A stretch of 60,000 nt of DNA from Liolophura sinensis. Lineage: Eukaryota > Mollusca > Polyplacophora > Chitonida > Chitonidae. Under the pieces are notes generated by a model. The model saw only the letters and a list, made by a program, of their open reading frames with translations. It was not told where the DNA came from and did not search any database. The stretch covers positions 746,001 through 806,000 of the forward strand of contig NC_088302.1 of assembly GCF_032854445.1 (NCBI RefSeq), read 5' to 3'. Positions 1 to 10,406 of the stretch are shown in pieces (position 1 is the stretch's first letter; each line of letters starts with the position of its first letter). The translations under genes were made by a program, and so were the position numbers.

Positions 1-2839
1 CAATGTGTGAACTGCCCAATGCATGGATGTGTATTTTGGTTTAGCCATGGTAACTCACCACAGTTCTGGTTATTGTTGGCTTAGAAGGAATGTATAAACT
101 GCTCAATGCATGTATGTGTATTCTGGTTCAGCCATAGTAACTTACCACAGTTCTGGTTATTGTTGGTTCAGAAGCAATGTATGAACTCCTCAATGCATGG
201 ATTTGTGTTTTGGTTTAGCCATGGTAACTCACCAGAGTTCTGGTTATTGTTGACCCAGAAGCAATGTATGAACTGCTCAATGCATGGATGTGTGTTTTGG
301 TTTAGCCATGGTAACTTACCAGAGTTCTGGTTATTGTTGGCTCACATGCAATGTATGAACTGCTCAATGCATGGATGTGTATTTTGGTTTAGCCATGGTA
401 ACTTACCAGAGTTCTGGTTATTGTTGGCTCACATGCAATGTGTGAACTCCCCAATGCATGGATGTGTATTTTGGTTTAGCCATGGTAACTCACCAGAGTT
501 CTGTTTATTGTTGGCTCAGAAGCAATGTGTGAACTGCTCAATGCATGTATGTGTATTCTGGTTCAGCCATAGTAACTTACCACAGTTCTGGTTATTGTTG
601 GTTCAGAAGCAATGTATGAACTCCTCAATGCATGGATTTGTGTTTTGGTTTAGCCATGGTAACTCACCAGAGTTCTGGTTATTGTTGACTCAGAAGCAAT
701 GTATGAACTGCTCAATGCATGGGTGTGTGTTTTGGTTTAGCCATGGTAACTTACCAGAGTTCTGGTTATTGTTGGCTCACATGCAATGTATGAACTGCTC
801 AATGCATGGATGTGTATTTTGGTTTAGCTATGGTAACTCACCACAGTTCTGGTTATTGTTGGCTCACATGCAATGTGTGAACTCCCCAATGCATGGATGT
901 GTATTTTGGTTTAGCCATGGTAACTTACCACAGTTCTGGTTATTGTTGGCTTAGAAGCAATGTATGAACTGCTCAATGCATGTATGTGTATTCTGGTTCA
1001 GCCATAGTAACTTACCACAGTTCTGGTTATTGTTGGTTCAGAAGCAATGTATGAACTCCTCAATGCATGGATTTGTGTTTTGGTTTAGCCATGTTAACTT
1101 ACCAGAATTCTGGTTATTGTTGACTCAGAAGCAATGCGTGAACTCCTCAATGCATGGATTTGTGTTTTGGTTTAGCCATGGTAACTCACCAGAGGTCTGG
1201 TTATTGTTGACTCAGAAGCAATGTATGAACTGCTCAATGCATGGGTGTGTGTTTTGGTTTAACCATGGTAACTTACCAGAGTTCTGGTTATTGTTGGCTC
1301 AGAAGCAATGTATGAACTGCTCAATGCATGGATGTGTATTTTGGTTTAGCCATGGTAACTCACCACAGTTCTGGTTATTGTTGGCTCACATGCAATGTGT
1401 GAACTCCCCAATGCATGGATGTGTATTTTGGTTTAGCCATGGTAACTTACCACAGTTCTGGTTATTGTTGGCTTAGAAGCAATGTATGAACTGCTCAATG
1501 CATGTATGTGTATTCTGGTTCAGCCATAGTAACTTACCACAGTTCTGGTTATTGTTGGTTCAGAAGCAATGTATGAACTCCTCAATGCATGGATTTGTGT
1601 TTTGGTTTAGCCATGGTAACTTACCAGAATTCTGGTTATTGTTGGCTCAGAAGCAATGCGTGAACTGCTCAATGCATGGACGTGTATTTTGGTTTAGCCA
1701 TGGTAACTCACCACAGTTCTGGTTATTGTTGGCTTAGAAGCAATGTATGAACTCCTCAATGCATGGGTGTGCGTTTTGGTTTAGCCATGGTAACTTATCA
1801 CAGTTCTGGTTATTGTTGGCTCAGAGCAATGTATGAACTGCTCAATGCATGGACGTGTATTTTGGTTTAACCATGGTAACTTTCCACAGTTCTGGTTATT
1901 GTTGGTTCAGAAGCAATGTATGAACTCCTCAATGCATGGATTTGTGTTTTGGTTTAACCATGGTAACTTACCAGAATTCTGGTTATTGTTGGCTCAGAGG
2001 CAATGTATGAACTGCTCAATGCATGGATGTGTGTTTTGGTTTAACCATGGTAACTTTCCACAGTTCTGGTTATTGTTTGCTCAGAGGCAATGTATGAACT
2101 GCTCAATGCATGGATGTGTGTTTTGGTTTAGCCATGGTAAATCACCATAGTTCTGGTTATTTTTTACTCAGAAGCAATGTACGAACTGCTCAATGCATGG
2201 ATGTGTGTTTTGGTTTAGCCATGGTAACTTACCAAAGTTCTGGTTGTTGTTGGCTCACATGCAATGTATGAACTGCTCAATGCATGGATGTGCATTTTGG
2301 TTTAGCCATAGTAACTCACCAGAGTTCTGTTTATTGTTGGCTCAGAGGCAATGTGTGAACTGCTCAATGCATGTATGTGTATTCTGGTTCAGCCATAGTA
2401 ACTTACCACAGTTCTGGTTATTTTTGACTCAGAAGCAATGTATGAACTGCCCAATGCATGGATGTGTGTTTTGGTTTAGCCATGGTAACTTTCCACAGTT
2501 CTGGTTATTGTTGGCTCAGAAGCAATGCATGAACTGCCCAATGCATGGACGTGTATTTTGGTTTAGCCATGGTAACTCACCACAGTTCTGGTTATTGTTG
2601 GCTCAGAGCAATGTATGAACTGCTCAATGCATGGATGTGTATTTTGGTTTAACCATAGTAACTTACCACAGTTCTGGTTATTGTTGGTTCAGAGGCAATG
2701 TATGAACTGCTCAATGCTTGGATGTGCGTTTTGGTTTAGCCATGGTAACTTATCACAGTTCTGGTTATTGTTGGCTCAGAGCAATGTATGAACTGCTCAA
2801 TGCATGGATGTGTATTTTGGTTTAACCATGGTAACTCAC
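1..2839 (-). repeat. 87-bp minisatellite in FAM227 intron 8, seeded on the exon 8 splice donor
   Basis: About 32 copies of an 87-bp unit (29 codons, so frames stay open) run from the window edge to the donor of FAM227 exon 8. On the gene's sense (minus) strand most units carry CTG followed by GTGAGTTACCATGG or GTAAGTTACCATGG, the same sequence as the real donor at 2839. The rightmost unit is the exon-intron junction itself. A few units have lost the site (plus-strand GTAACTTTCC or GTAACTTATC). The long plus-strand open frames here are repeat artefacts. Confidence 0.95.
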
Positions 2840-2969
2840 CAGAAGTCCATTCATATACCAAGTCCACCAGGTTTTGTTTGAAGTCATCCGCATCAAAACG
2901 CTCCCGTGAATCAGGGAAAGACTTGTAGAATGCCACAAAGAGGCTTTGAGCCAGACAGTTTGGATATGT
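2840..2969 (-). CDS. FAM227 exon 8
   Basis: 43 codons plus one base, phase 0 to 1: TYPNCLAQSLFVAFYKSFP, then DSRERFDADDFKQNLVDLV, YEWTSG. The acceptor is GTCTTTCCAG and the donor TCTG|GTGAGT, which opens the 87-bp array. The C/AxxFYxxFPxSRxxFD and EWTSG elements are typical FAM227 positions. The open frame extends on both sides of the exon but those parts are intronic. Confidence 0.85.
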
Positions 2970-5900
2970 CTGGAAAGACATGTCAACAACATAGGAATCA
3001 ATACAATGAACATCATATGATGGTTGCCAAAGCATTACAGGAAAGTGAAAATGATTCAATCATATTTTATTGTGGCTACAGCATAATAAAAAGCGTACAG
3101 TACTGCTTTTATTATCTGCACAGTTTCAGTGAATCTCCACAGTTCTCTCCCTTGTCTGACTAGCACTGTAAATACAGATGATTCAGTTTCAGAGAACATC
3201 CACAGTTCTCTCCCTTGTCTAACTGGCACGGTAACTACAGATGTGACTCAGTTTCAGTGAATCTCCACAGTTCTCTCTCTTGTCTGACTAGAACTGTAAC
3301 TACAGATGTGACTCAGTTTCATAGAATCTCCACAGTTCTCTCCCCAGTATTACATACCCGCTTTAGCCGAAGGGGTAGGCACAGTATAAATTCACCCCAC
3401 CACATCTGGTGACCTCGGGTCATTGTTTCCGATATGTAACAGTTACTATTGATATCTATCTTTGAGACGCCACAGTGGTGTTGTATATTGTATCACATTG
3501 TATATTCAAGCATTAACACATCCCAATAACCCTTTCATACACCATACTTTGTGGAACTGCAAATGTCTTACTATATATAAATGACCAATCGCAGGGCAGA
3601 TAGCTTTATAATGCACCTGACATGACATTCAAGGTACGAAAAATATGTCAGGGAATATGCCAGACTATGTAATTACAGATGTGACTCAGTTTCAGTGAAG
3701 CTCCACAGTTCGCTCCCTTGTCTTACGAGTTATGTAACTACAGATAAGACTCAGGGTCAGTGGATTTCCACCTGGAGTTCCCTCCCCAGTATGACATACC
3801 ATCAAAAACTTGTCCTTGACATCAGCATTGATACTGTGAAAGAGAGCCACAAAACTGTCAGCTATCCGGTCAAACAGCTGGTCCTGTTCCTTGACTTTCT
3901 TTTTCTAAAAATAGCAAAAGTACAGAAATCATATCAGTGAACAAATACACTAATTTGTGTCTGGAGAGCTTGTTATTCTAAAGGCATAAGGCTAAAACCA
4001 GGATTGAACAAGCCATGTCAAGGGGTTCACATCCCATGCAAAATATGCAAAAACTCATAAATGGAGCAATCTGCTTTTTTAACTTAAAACAAAATGAATT
4101 TGCAAACAAAATGTTATAAAAACTGGAAAATGTTTGAAGCAGTTACTGCATGGATACCACTGAGAGACAAGAATCCAGCCAATCACTAAGTATCACAATC
4201 TTAAGCACAGATGATCTGTGGGTACACAAAATACACATGCAATCTTACGTTTGGAGGAGTTAGAGAAAGGAAATTAAAATACATCATGTTAAGATATGGA
4301 CAGGGGAAAAGACAAACATCGCTTTTTGCAAAATAAAAAAGCTTCACTATTACCCAGAGAATGAATGAATAATTATGGCTTAACACTACATCAGCAATAT
4401 TTCAGGCAGAAACACTAATGCCCAGAGAAACCCCAGAGCAAACTGTTGCTTCCCTCATAAGGCAACAAGAGACAGCAAGCTCTGTTAAATACCAAACGAA
4501 ACTTTATTAAGGATAATCATATTTCTATAAAAATAATAAACACAATGACAATTCTTTTGTTTATCATGGTTCAATTTCAGTAGTTCTTAATAGCTTGAAA
4601 ATATATGTTATCAACTGTATGTTAGCAACTGTATGTTTAAAGTCATCACATCAACATAAAATAGTTAGTAAACATGACATGATTCATGTAGGTTACCTGG
4701 AAATTCTTTAAGAATATCCACCAAAAGCCATCCTGCATAACAGCCACAGAGGCTTCGGATAAAAAGATTTTCTTCCAAAACTTCTTGAAACCAGACTAAA
4801 AACAAAAAATAAAGTCAACAAAGTATCAGACTGATTGATCACATACAGTAGCCACTGTCTCCAAATTAATTGGCTTAGGGCATCTAATTAAATGATTGTT
4901 GAGTGTGAGGCCTGACTGACCATCCAAGGAAGGGCCCTTCTTTAAAGTTTTTATTGGGATTTTCAAAAATTTTCCTTCAATGTCCCAGTCATTTAAACTA
5001 AACAGAACATAAAAAGAAAGAATTTCCTGCAACCAATCCTCTTTGTTGCACTAAGGTTGGGTTACAGCCAACAAGGAGTCATAGACAATGTAAGTGTGGC
5101 CTTGTCAATAAATGTATTAACCATCTTAAAGGGATACAGAATCGATGCCCATTGGCTGACAGTGGAGATAGGGCTTTCTGGGTTAAACCTTGTAGCCTTC
5201 ATAAGGCTTGAATAAATCTGCCATACCTAAAATTCAGCTTAGGCTGGGCATAGCCTGGACATGCCTATCTCTCACATCAGCCAATCAGAATTCATTCTGT
5301 TTCCCTTTAACAACAATATCAATACGTCAATCTATTTAGGCACAAAAGATGCATCAGCTGATATTCAATGAATTTCTTTACTAACATCTCACACAGGCTA
5401 ACTGATCAAAGCTCATGTCTCCCATGCAACTGCATGTATCGCCCATGTAACTGACCATTATGGGTGTGGCCTAGCTCTGATATAGTTAGGATGTGTTCCC
5501 AGCTTAGCTTTCATGTTAACCGCTTCGAAATGCTAAATTCACTAGCCTGGAACTAGGTTCTGTCTTCTGCGCTGTCCTCAAAGCCCCAACGCTGTAGGCC
5601 ACAAAAGAGTTGTCCAGTCGAAAGTAATACCAAGTTTATATCACATCATTATATGGTAATAATAAAGACCACATCATCACAATTCTTCCCCTTTCTCCCC
5701 ACCTCGTCTTTTCACAATAGTTGATTACAGTTCTATTGTATTCATTATTAACACACACCAATTAAAGACTCCCAATAATTTGACCTTTTGATCTTTATCA
5801 TTCATGAAGAGTTAGGTGGTATGATGTCATTATTACTGCAGGGTATGTACATTGAGGACAGCACACTTGAAAAGATCGAGTTCCAGGTTAATGCATAGAA

Positions 5901-8900
5901 GAGTACAGACGTGTATTTCTGAAAGCCAAGCTGGGAATAATGAAACCGATCTCAGATCTAGGTGTGGCCTTACATTAAAGTCTTGGACTTTGGTGACCCT
6001 GTGAAGTATTGGCGGAGCCTCCAACTGGGCGGGCAGTTCCACCAGCTCCCCATGACGGAAGCCTGGAAATACACAGTTCTCTACCGTCTTCTTCTTACTC
6101 TGTAGAAAACGCTCTGCATTATCCTGTAATGTGAGGTGGGACAAGAAGTGCAGATCATGAAGGGGATATGTGGTAATGTGAGGTGGGATGAGAACCACAG
6201 ATCATGAAGGGTTATGTGGTAATGTGAGGTGAAATGAGAACCACACAAAATGAGGGGTTATGTGGCAATGTGAGGTGGGACGAGAACCACAGATCATGAA
6301 GAGTTATGTGGTAATGTGAGGTGAAATGAGAACCACACAAAATGAGGGGTTATGTGGCAATGTGAGGTGGAACGATAACCACAGATCATGAAGGGTTATG
6401 TGGTAGTGTGAGGTGGAATGAGAACTGCAGATCATGAAAGGTTATGTGGCAATGTGAGGTGGGACGAGAACCACAGATCATGAAGGGTTATATAGTAATG
6501 TGAGGTGGGACGAAAACCACAGATCATGAAGGGTTATGTGGTAATGTGAGGTGGAATGAGAACCACAGATCATGAAGGGTTATGTGGTAATGTGAGGTGG
6601 GACAAGAACCGCAGATCATGAAGGGTTATGTGGTAATGTAAGGTGGAATGAGAACCGCACATAATGAGGGGTTATGTGGCAATGTGAGGTGGGACGAAAA
6701 CCGCAGATCATGAAGGGTTATATGGTAATGTGAGGTGGGACGAGAACCGTAGATCATGAAGGGTTATGTGGCAATGTGAGGTGGGATGAGAATGGGAGAT
6801 CATGAGGGGGTTATATGGCAATGTGAGGCGGGTGAGAATGGGAGATCATGAGGGGGTTATATGGCAATGTGAAGCGGGATGAGAATGGGAGATCATGAGG
6901 GGGTTATATGGCAGTGTGAGGCAAGTGAGAATGGGAGATCATGAGGGGGTTATATGGCAATGTGAGGCGGGATGAGAATGGGAGATCATGAGGGGGTTAT
7001 ATGGCAATGTGAGGTGGGATGAGAATGGGAGATCATGAGGGGGTTATATGGCAATGTGAGGTGGATGAGAATGGGAGATCATGAGGGGGTTATATGGCAA
7101 TGTAAGGCGAGATGAGAATGGGAGATCATGAGGGGGTTATATGGCAATGTGAGGCGGGATGAGAATGGGAGATCATGAGGGGATATGTGGCAATGTGAGG
7201 TGGGATGAGAATGGGAGATCATGAGGGGGTTATATGGCAATGTGAGGCGGGATGAGAATGGGAGATCATGAGGGGGTTATATGGTAATGTGAGGCGGGAT
7301 GAGAATGGGAGATCATGAGGGGATATGTGGCAATGTGAGGTGGGGTGAGAACTGCAGATCATGAGTGGGGATATATGTTAATGTGAGGTATTTTCACAAA
7401 AATGCAAGCTCTGTTTGCGTCAATTTGTGTCTGTCAGTAGAGACAGCTCTGAATTTGAACTCTTTTTAAGTGTCGGTACATATTTCTTTATCTTGTGCTT
7501 TGTTTAGTTTCCATATTTACGAATCTCCTTGGGATTCTGTAGTATCAAAAATGTTTCCTTTCTTTCATGCCATGGTCTCAGAAAAGATGAATTTTTTTTA
7601 TCATTGTTTAAAAAATTTAAAAAACACTGTACAGCATGATCTTTTCGAAATTTCTGCAGTGGATGGCGCTTCACTGTCACCACTGTTGTTTTCAGGCATA
7701 TACTTAATCATCCCACTGATAACATGCACAACTAGTCCCATTTATCACCAAGAACAGCACCTGAACACTTATTTTCTGACTTGATTACATACCTGATTAC
7801 TACCTATACTTTTCCGTGACATAGCGCTGAGCACAGAGCGTCCCTGACTCTCACCTGTTTCTGTGAGAAAAGCTGAGAACAACAGAGATGTATAGCAATT
7901 AGATCACAGCTCACTAAGATGTACCTGATGTCTAATCATCATCAGTTCACTCAACATTTTTACATAGGATATATAATGTAGCATAGGACTCAACAGATGT
8001 GAGGAGTTTGTCTGTACATGTACATAAGATTTACTTACCTCTAGTGGGAGACTGATCCCTGTCTTCATCAGTAATTATCATATAAGCATATTTGTTTAAC
8101 ACATCTTCCAGTTCTCTCAGACGTTTTCCCAGTTTGTCTAACATGTCAATCGGAAGAGCTGGCCCATAGTTAAGAAGCACAACGTATCTACATACTCTGA
8201 TAGCTCACATTAAATTATACTTTCTTGTTGTTGGGTGGTTTTATTGCCCAGACAATTTTATTATCTTAGTTGATTAAAATACTATTACAACTGGTTGTTT
8301 CAATTCCACAACCAAGATCCATGACTACAATCAAATGCAAGTGTTAAGAGCATATGGGATCATTCCCACGTTCGATAAGACAGAGAAAGTACACAATGTA
8401 CAAGGATACGTGCTGCATCTCTGAGTAAAGTCTCTATATCATTTTGATTGCCCAACAACAGTGCACGAGATGCGATCGCATGGGACTCTAGAGGAACAGG
8501 TACAGGCCACGTTTTCTGTAAAGAAAACCAGAAACTTTCTCACTGTACAAACAAATGGCTGACCATTTTTCAATTGAACTGCCAGCAACAGTCTTAAATC
8601 AAACAAAAAGAACACTAATTATGACGAATCATTATCCTTTCACTTGTAAAGCCTCTATACTATCATACATTTTCATACACCTGAAAATGCTGTTACCGTG
8701 ATTACTGGACAAAACAGTTCTGCTGTAGCTTTTTATTTCTGACCGTGCAATGTTCAGGAGCAATGGTCGGTGACTAATATGACTGCTCAGTAGCTACTGC
8801 AGCTTATGCTATGGCAGACAGCTAAAACATTAAATGTAAAGCATGACATTTGATACCAGGTTTTCATGAAGGAGGAATTCCTCCAGAGTGCCCGGCGAGC

Positions 8901-8991
8901 CCTTGAGTTCTGTCTCCTTCTTCTCCTCTCTCTTCTCTGAGTCTATTTGAGCAGTCATTGAAACAGTTTTGGGGTTCATATCAGCAGACAT
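2840..8991 (-). CDS. FAM227-family protein, 5' portion, 8 exons (3' end beyond the left edge)
   Basis: Join on the minus strand: 8991-8857, 8515-8410, 8158-8039, 7860-7793, 6123-5974, 4795-4697, 3904-3800, 2969-2840. All junctions are GT-AG and phase-compatible, giving 304 codons plus one base. The family assignment rests on the segment around exon 6 (FKKFWKKIFLSEAS, then DGFWWIFL), which carries the FWW signature of the FAM227/FWWh family. Flanking blocks also fit: FPGF...LPAQLEAPPIL in exon 5, QLFDRIADSFVALF in exon 7, and YPNCLAQSLFVAFYKSFPDSR...EWTSG in exon 8. FAM227A and B are proteins of unknown function about 500-570 residues long, so roughly 200 or more C-terminal residues lie outside. 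I cannot decide between the A and B paralogues. The start ATG at 8991 has an in-frame TAA four codons upstream. Family assignment is from remembered motif similarity; splice sites are read directly. Confidence 0.85.
3110..3795 (-). repeat. Short ~65-bp tandem repeats in FAM227 intron 7, including a copy of the exon 7 donor
   Basis: Units CAGTTCTCTCCCTTGTCTGAC...ACTACAGATGTGACTCAGTTTCAG occur at about 3110-3345 and again, diverged, at 3665-3790. The left group ends in CCCCAGTATTACATACC (to 3358), nearly the same as CCCCAGTATGACATACC (to 3800), which holds the exon 7 donor. So the donor sequence (minus GGTATGT.ATACTGGGG) is present twice. The stretch 3360-3660 between the groups is unique. Confidence 0.8.
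3800..3904 (-). CDS. FAM227 exon 7
   Basis: 35 codons, phase 0-0: KKKVKEQDQLFDRIADSF, then VALFHSINADVKDKFLM. The acceptor is GCTATTTTTAG and the donor ATG|GTATGT. It continues the FWW region with the LFDRIA...F block. Confidence 0.85.
3905..4696 (-). other. FAM227 intron 6
   Basis: 792 nt, AT-rich, unique. I see no repeats or additional exon in either strand that keeps phase. Confidence 0.6.
4697..4795 (-). CDS. FAM227 exon 6 (FWW motif)
   Basis: 33 codons, phase 0-0: SGFKKFWKKIFLSEASVAV, then MQDGFWWIFLKNFQ. The acceptor is TTTGTTTTAG and the donor CAG|GTAACC. The FWW triplet with flanking hydrophobics is the family's naming motif and the main basis for the assignment. Confidence 0.9.
4796..5973 (-). 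other. FAM227 intron 5, no further feature seen
   Basis: 1178 nt of AT-rich unique sequence. Antisense open frames are short and show no family resemblance. No tandem array is present. Confidence 0.6.
5974..6123 (-). CDS. FAM227 exon 5 (FPGF...LPAQLEAPPIL block)
   Basis: 50 codons, phase 0 at both ends: DNAERFLQSKKKTVENC, then FPGFRHGELVELPAQ, LEAPPILHRVTKVQDFN. The block FPGF plus ELPAQLEAP plus VQDF is the conserved segment just before the FWW region in FAM227 proteins. The acceptor is CATTACAG at the edge of the 46-bp array; the donor is AAT|GTAAGG. The open frame reads on past the donor, but downstream continuity is with exon 6. Confidence 0.85.
6124..7395 (-). repeat. 46/47-bp minisatellite abutting the exon 5 acceptor of FAM227
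   Basis: About 27 units. Two subtypes are segregated: units below about 6780 contain ACCACAGATCATGAAGGG, units above it contain AATGGGAGATCATGAGGG. The leftmost unit (6124-6170) is the polypyrimidine tract and AG of the exon 5 acceptor (minus strand CCCACCTCACATTACAG). Other units read CCTCACATTACCACAT there and lack the AG. Confidence 0.95.
7793..7860 (-). CDS. FAM227 exon 4
   Basis: The acceptor is TTTTCTCACAG. The exon reads ETGESQGRSVLSAMSRKSIGSNQ and uses the strong donor CAG|GTATGT in phase 0. An earlier possible donor (ATAG|GTAGTA, 7803) would leave phase 1 and put a stop straight after the exon 5 junction, so the longer form is preferred. It is serine/glycine rich and probably a linker. 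Confidence 0.65.
8039..8158 (-). CDS. FAM227 exon 3
   Basis: It begins in phase 1 and reads LPIDMLDKLGKRLRELEDV... followed by NKYAYMIITDEDRDQSPTR. The leucine/arginine spacing suggests an amphipathic helix. The donor is GAG|GTAAGT, phase 1. The acceptor GGGCCAG lacks pyrimidines, in keeping with the U12-type intron before it. Confidence 0.8.
8159..8409 (-). other. FAM227 intron 2, probable U12-type (minor spliceosome) intron
   Basis: This is a 251-nt intron. Its 5' splice site reads GTATCCTTG against the U12 consensus GTATCCTT. A branch-site-like TTCTTAAC lies at 8176-8169, with the likely branch A (8170) 11 nt upstream of the AG at 8160-8159. There is no polypyrimidine tract between branch and acceptor (TATGGGCCAG). 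All three traits are those of U12-type GT-AG introns. Confidence 0.75.
8410..8515 (-). CDS. FAM227 exon 2
   Basis: The acceptor is TTTTCTTTACAG. The exon reads KTWPVPVPLESHAIASRALL... and ends GCA C| in phase 1. The donor GTATCCTTG matches the U12-type consensus (see the intron entry). The second half (NQNDIETLLRDAA) is predicted helical. Confidence 0.75.
8857..8991 (-). CDS. FAM227 exon 1 (start codon, 45 codons)
   Basis: ATG at 8991 opens MSADMNPKTVSM..., a lysine/glutamate-rich stretch, then TLEEFLLHENL. The donor reads CTG|GTATCA, which is weak. The exon ends in phase 0, matching exon 2. A stop codon lies in frame just upstream of the ATG, so this is the first coding exon of this frame; a non-coding 5' exon could precede it. 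Confidence 0.7.
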
Positions 8992-9397
8992 TCTGTTTAT
9001 TTACACTGGAACATCAAACCTACAGACTGAAATGACGAAAATGGAAAATAGGGTCAAATATGTAACTCAATATTGATACAAGCATCTACATCTATAACAC
9101 CTAGACTCAAGTGCCATTGTTTTAAACACTCACCACTTAAAAAAAGGAGACCATTTTTCTGCATCATCGGGAAGGCCTTTCATGCAGATCCCAAATATGG
9201 TTTTCGTGACTTTTTTTACACTGAATAATAAAACGTACTTGTAACAACAGTGAGGTGTTAGGAAAAATTTGGGGCCATTTCTAATCAGCTGAAGCAGTGA
9301 AGTAACATATTCCTACACACTGGTACTAACTGTTAATTTCCCCAACAAATACAGATATACGTGTAGAAGTAGTAATACATATACATTCTGCTTTCCA
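8992..9397. other. FAM227 5' flank / 5' UTR
   Basis: Holds the 5' UTR of FAM227 and probably its promoter. No convincing TATA box or CpG-rich core is visible; otherwise nothing recognised. Confidence 0.4.
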
Positions 9398-9660
9398 CAT
9401 AGATATAGCAATCACCTGACCACGTAGATATAGGAATCACCTGACCATGTAGATATAGCAATCACCTTACCAGGTATATATAGGCAAACACCTTACCAGG
9501 TAGACATAGCAATCACCTGACCACGTAGATATAGCAATCACCCTTCCACTTAGACATAGCAATCACCTTAGCACGTAGATATAGCAATCACCTGACCACG
9601 TAGATATAGCAATCACCTTACCATGTAGATATAACAATCAACCTTACCATGTAGGGGTCA
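9398..9660 (-). repeat. 25-bp minisatellite (about 10 units)
   Basis: Units CACGTAGATATAGCAATCACCTGAC. On the minus strand the right-hand units read CATG|GTAAGGTGATTGC. The outermost copy coincides with the donor of the candidate exon 9683-9648. Confidence 0.9.
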
Positions 9661-9683
9661 CCTTGGATATCTGACGGAACTTC
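9648..9683 (-). CDS. Candidate short exon, unassigned (12 codons)
   Basis: Bounded by acceptor CTAATTTGTAG and donor ATG|GTAAGG, with one open frame EVPSDIQGDPYM (phase 0-0). It lies 0.65 kb upstream of the FAM227 start codon and could splice in phase to FAM227 exon 2 as an alternative 5' exon, or belong to another gene. It is very short, so chance is possible. Confidence 0.35.
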
Positions 9684-9690
9684 CTACAAA

Positions 9691-10214
9691 TTAGATGCAG
9701 TACCATAATTCCCTCACTGATAGGCTAATGGACCGAAATTGGACAGGTCAAGTTCAGCAACCAAAATTCAAAATGATTCTGTAGTGTTCAAAGCAATACT
9801 GTGGATTTTACTTGAATAATTTAGCTAGGGAAACTCATGTGGGGCAGAAATGTTAGCAGCATATATGTAAACTTTAGTATATAGTACACATTGAAAGGCA
9901 ATATAAAGACATAGCTTTTTTGAAATCAGCTAATTTTGTTGAACAGTAGGCTTTTTTTCTCTGTAATGTTTGATGTTAAAACACCTAAGTTAATTACCAT
10001 CCCTTTCCCCATAGGGTTAGCCAGCCACCTGCCATTGGACGGGTGAAATGGAAAACTGGTGTTATTTGGACACCCTGTTTTGAGCATCTTTAACATCGGA
10101 GCAACAGAAGAAGAAAAATTTATATAACAAAATGGCTCCAAAAAGGGATGTTTGGGCACCCTCTTTCACATTTAGTGGCTAATCCCTTCCTCCACCTGTA
10201 ATATGTTGTCACAG
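9691..10214. other. Unique sequence, nothing recognised
   Basis: AT-rich. A 77-codon minus open frame (10159-9926) has no splice support and no family resemblance. Confidence 0.4.
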
Positions 10215-10381
10215 TTGACAAATGTAGGATACCTTTCATTCGACTGCATACCAGAACAGAATCTCACCAGCCTATGTTACAGGAAAAGATCAACTGTAAA
10301 ATCCCGCCGTCTGTTGTATCACAGTTCAGTTGTGAACTTGTGTCAACAGCCAGTGCTTATATGGCCTTTACTTTTTACCAG
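10215..10381 (+). CDS. Candidate internal exon of an unrecognised plus-strand gene
   Basis: Acceptor TGTTGTCACAG and donor CAG|GTAAAA frame a 55-codon open stretch (phase 1 in, phase 0 out): DKCRIPFIRLHTRTE..., then NCKIPPSVVSQFSCELVS and AYMAFTFYQ. The mix of hydrophobic, charged and cysteine residues looks like a folded protein. I do not recognise the family. It may belong with the exons at 17.1-21.4 kb, but that link is inference. Confidence 0.5.
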
Positions 10382-10406
10382 GTAAAATAACAGAGCTATA
10401 AATTAC

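Noticed and set aside
106-2618. Long plus-strand open frames with 29-residue repeats
   Set aside because: They follow from an 87-bp unit without stops; several frames are open, units vary freely at the protein level, and the array is antisense to a FAM227 intron.
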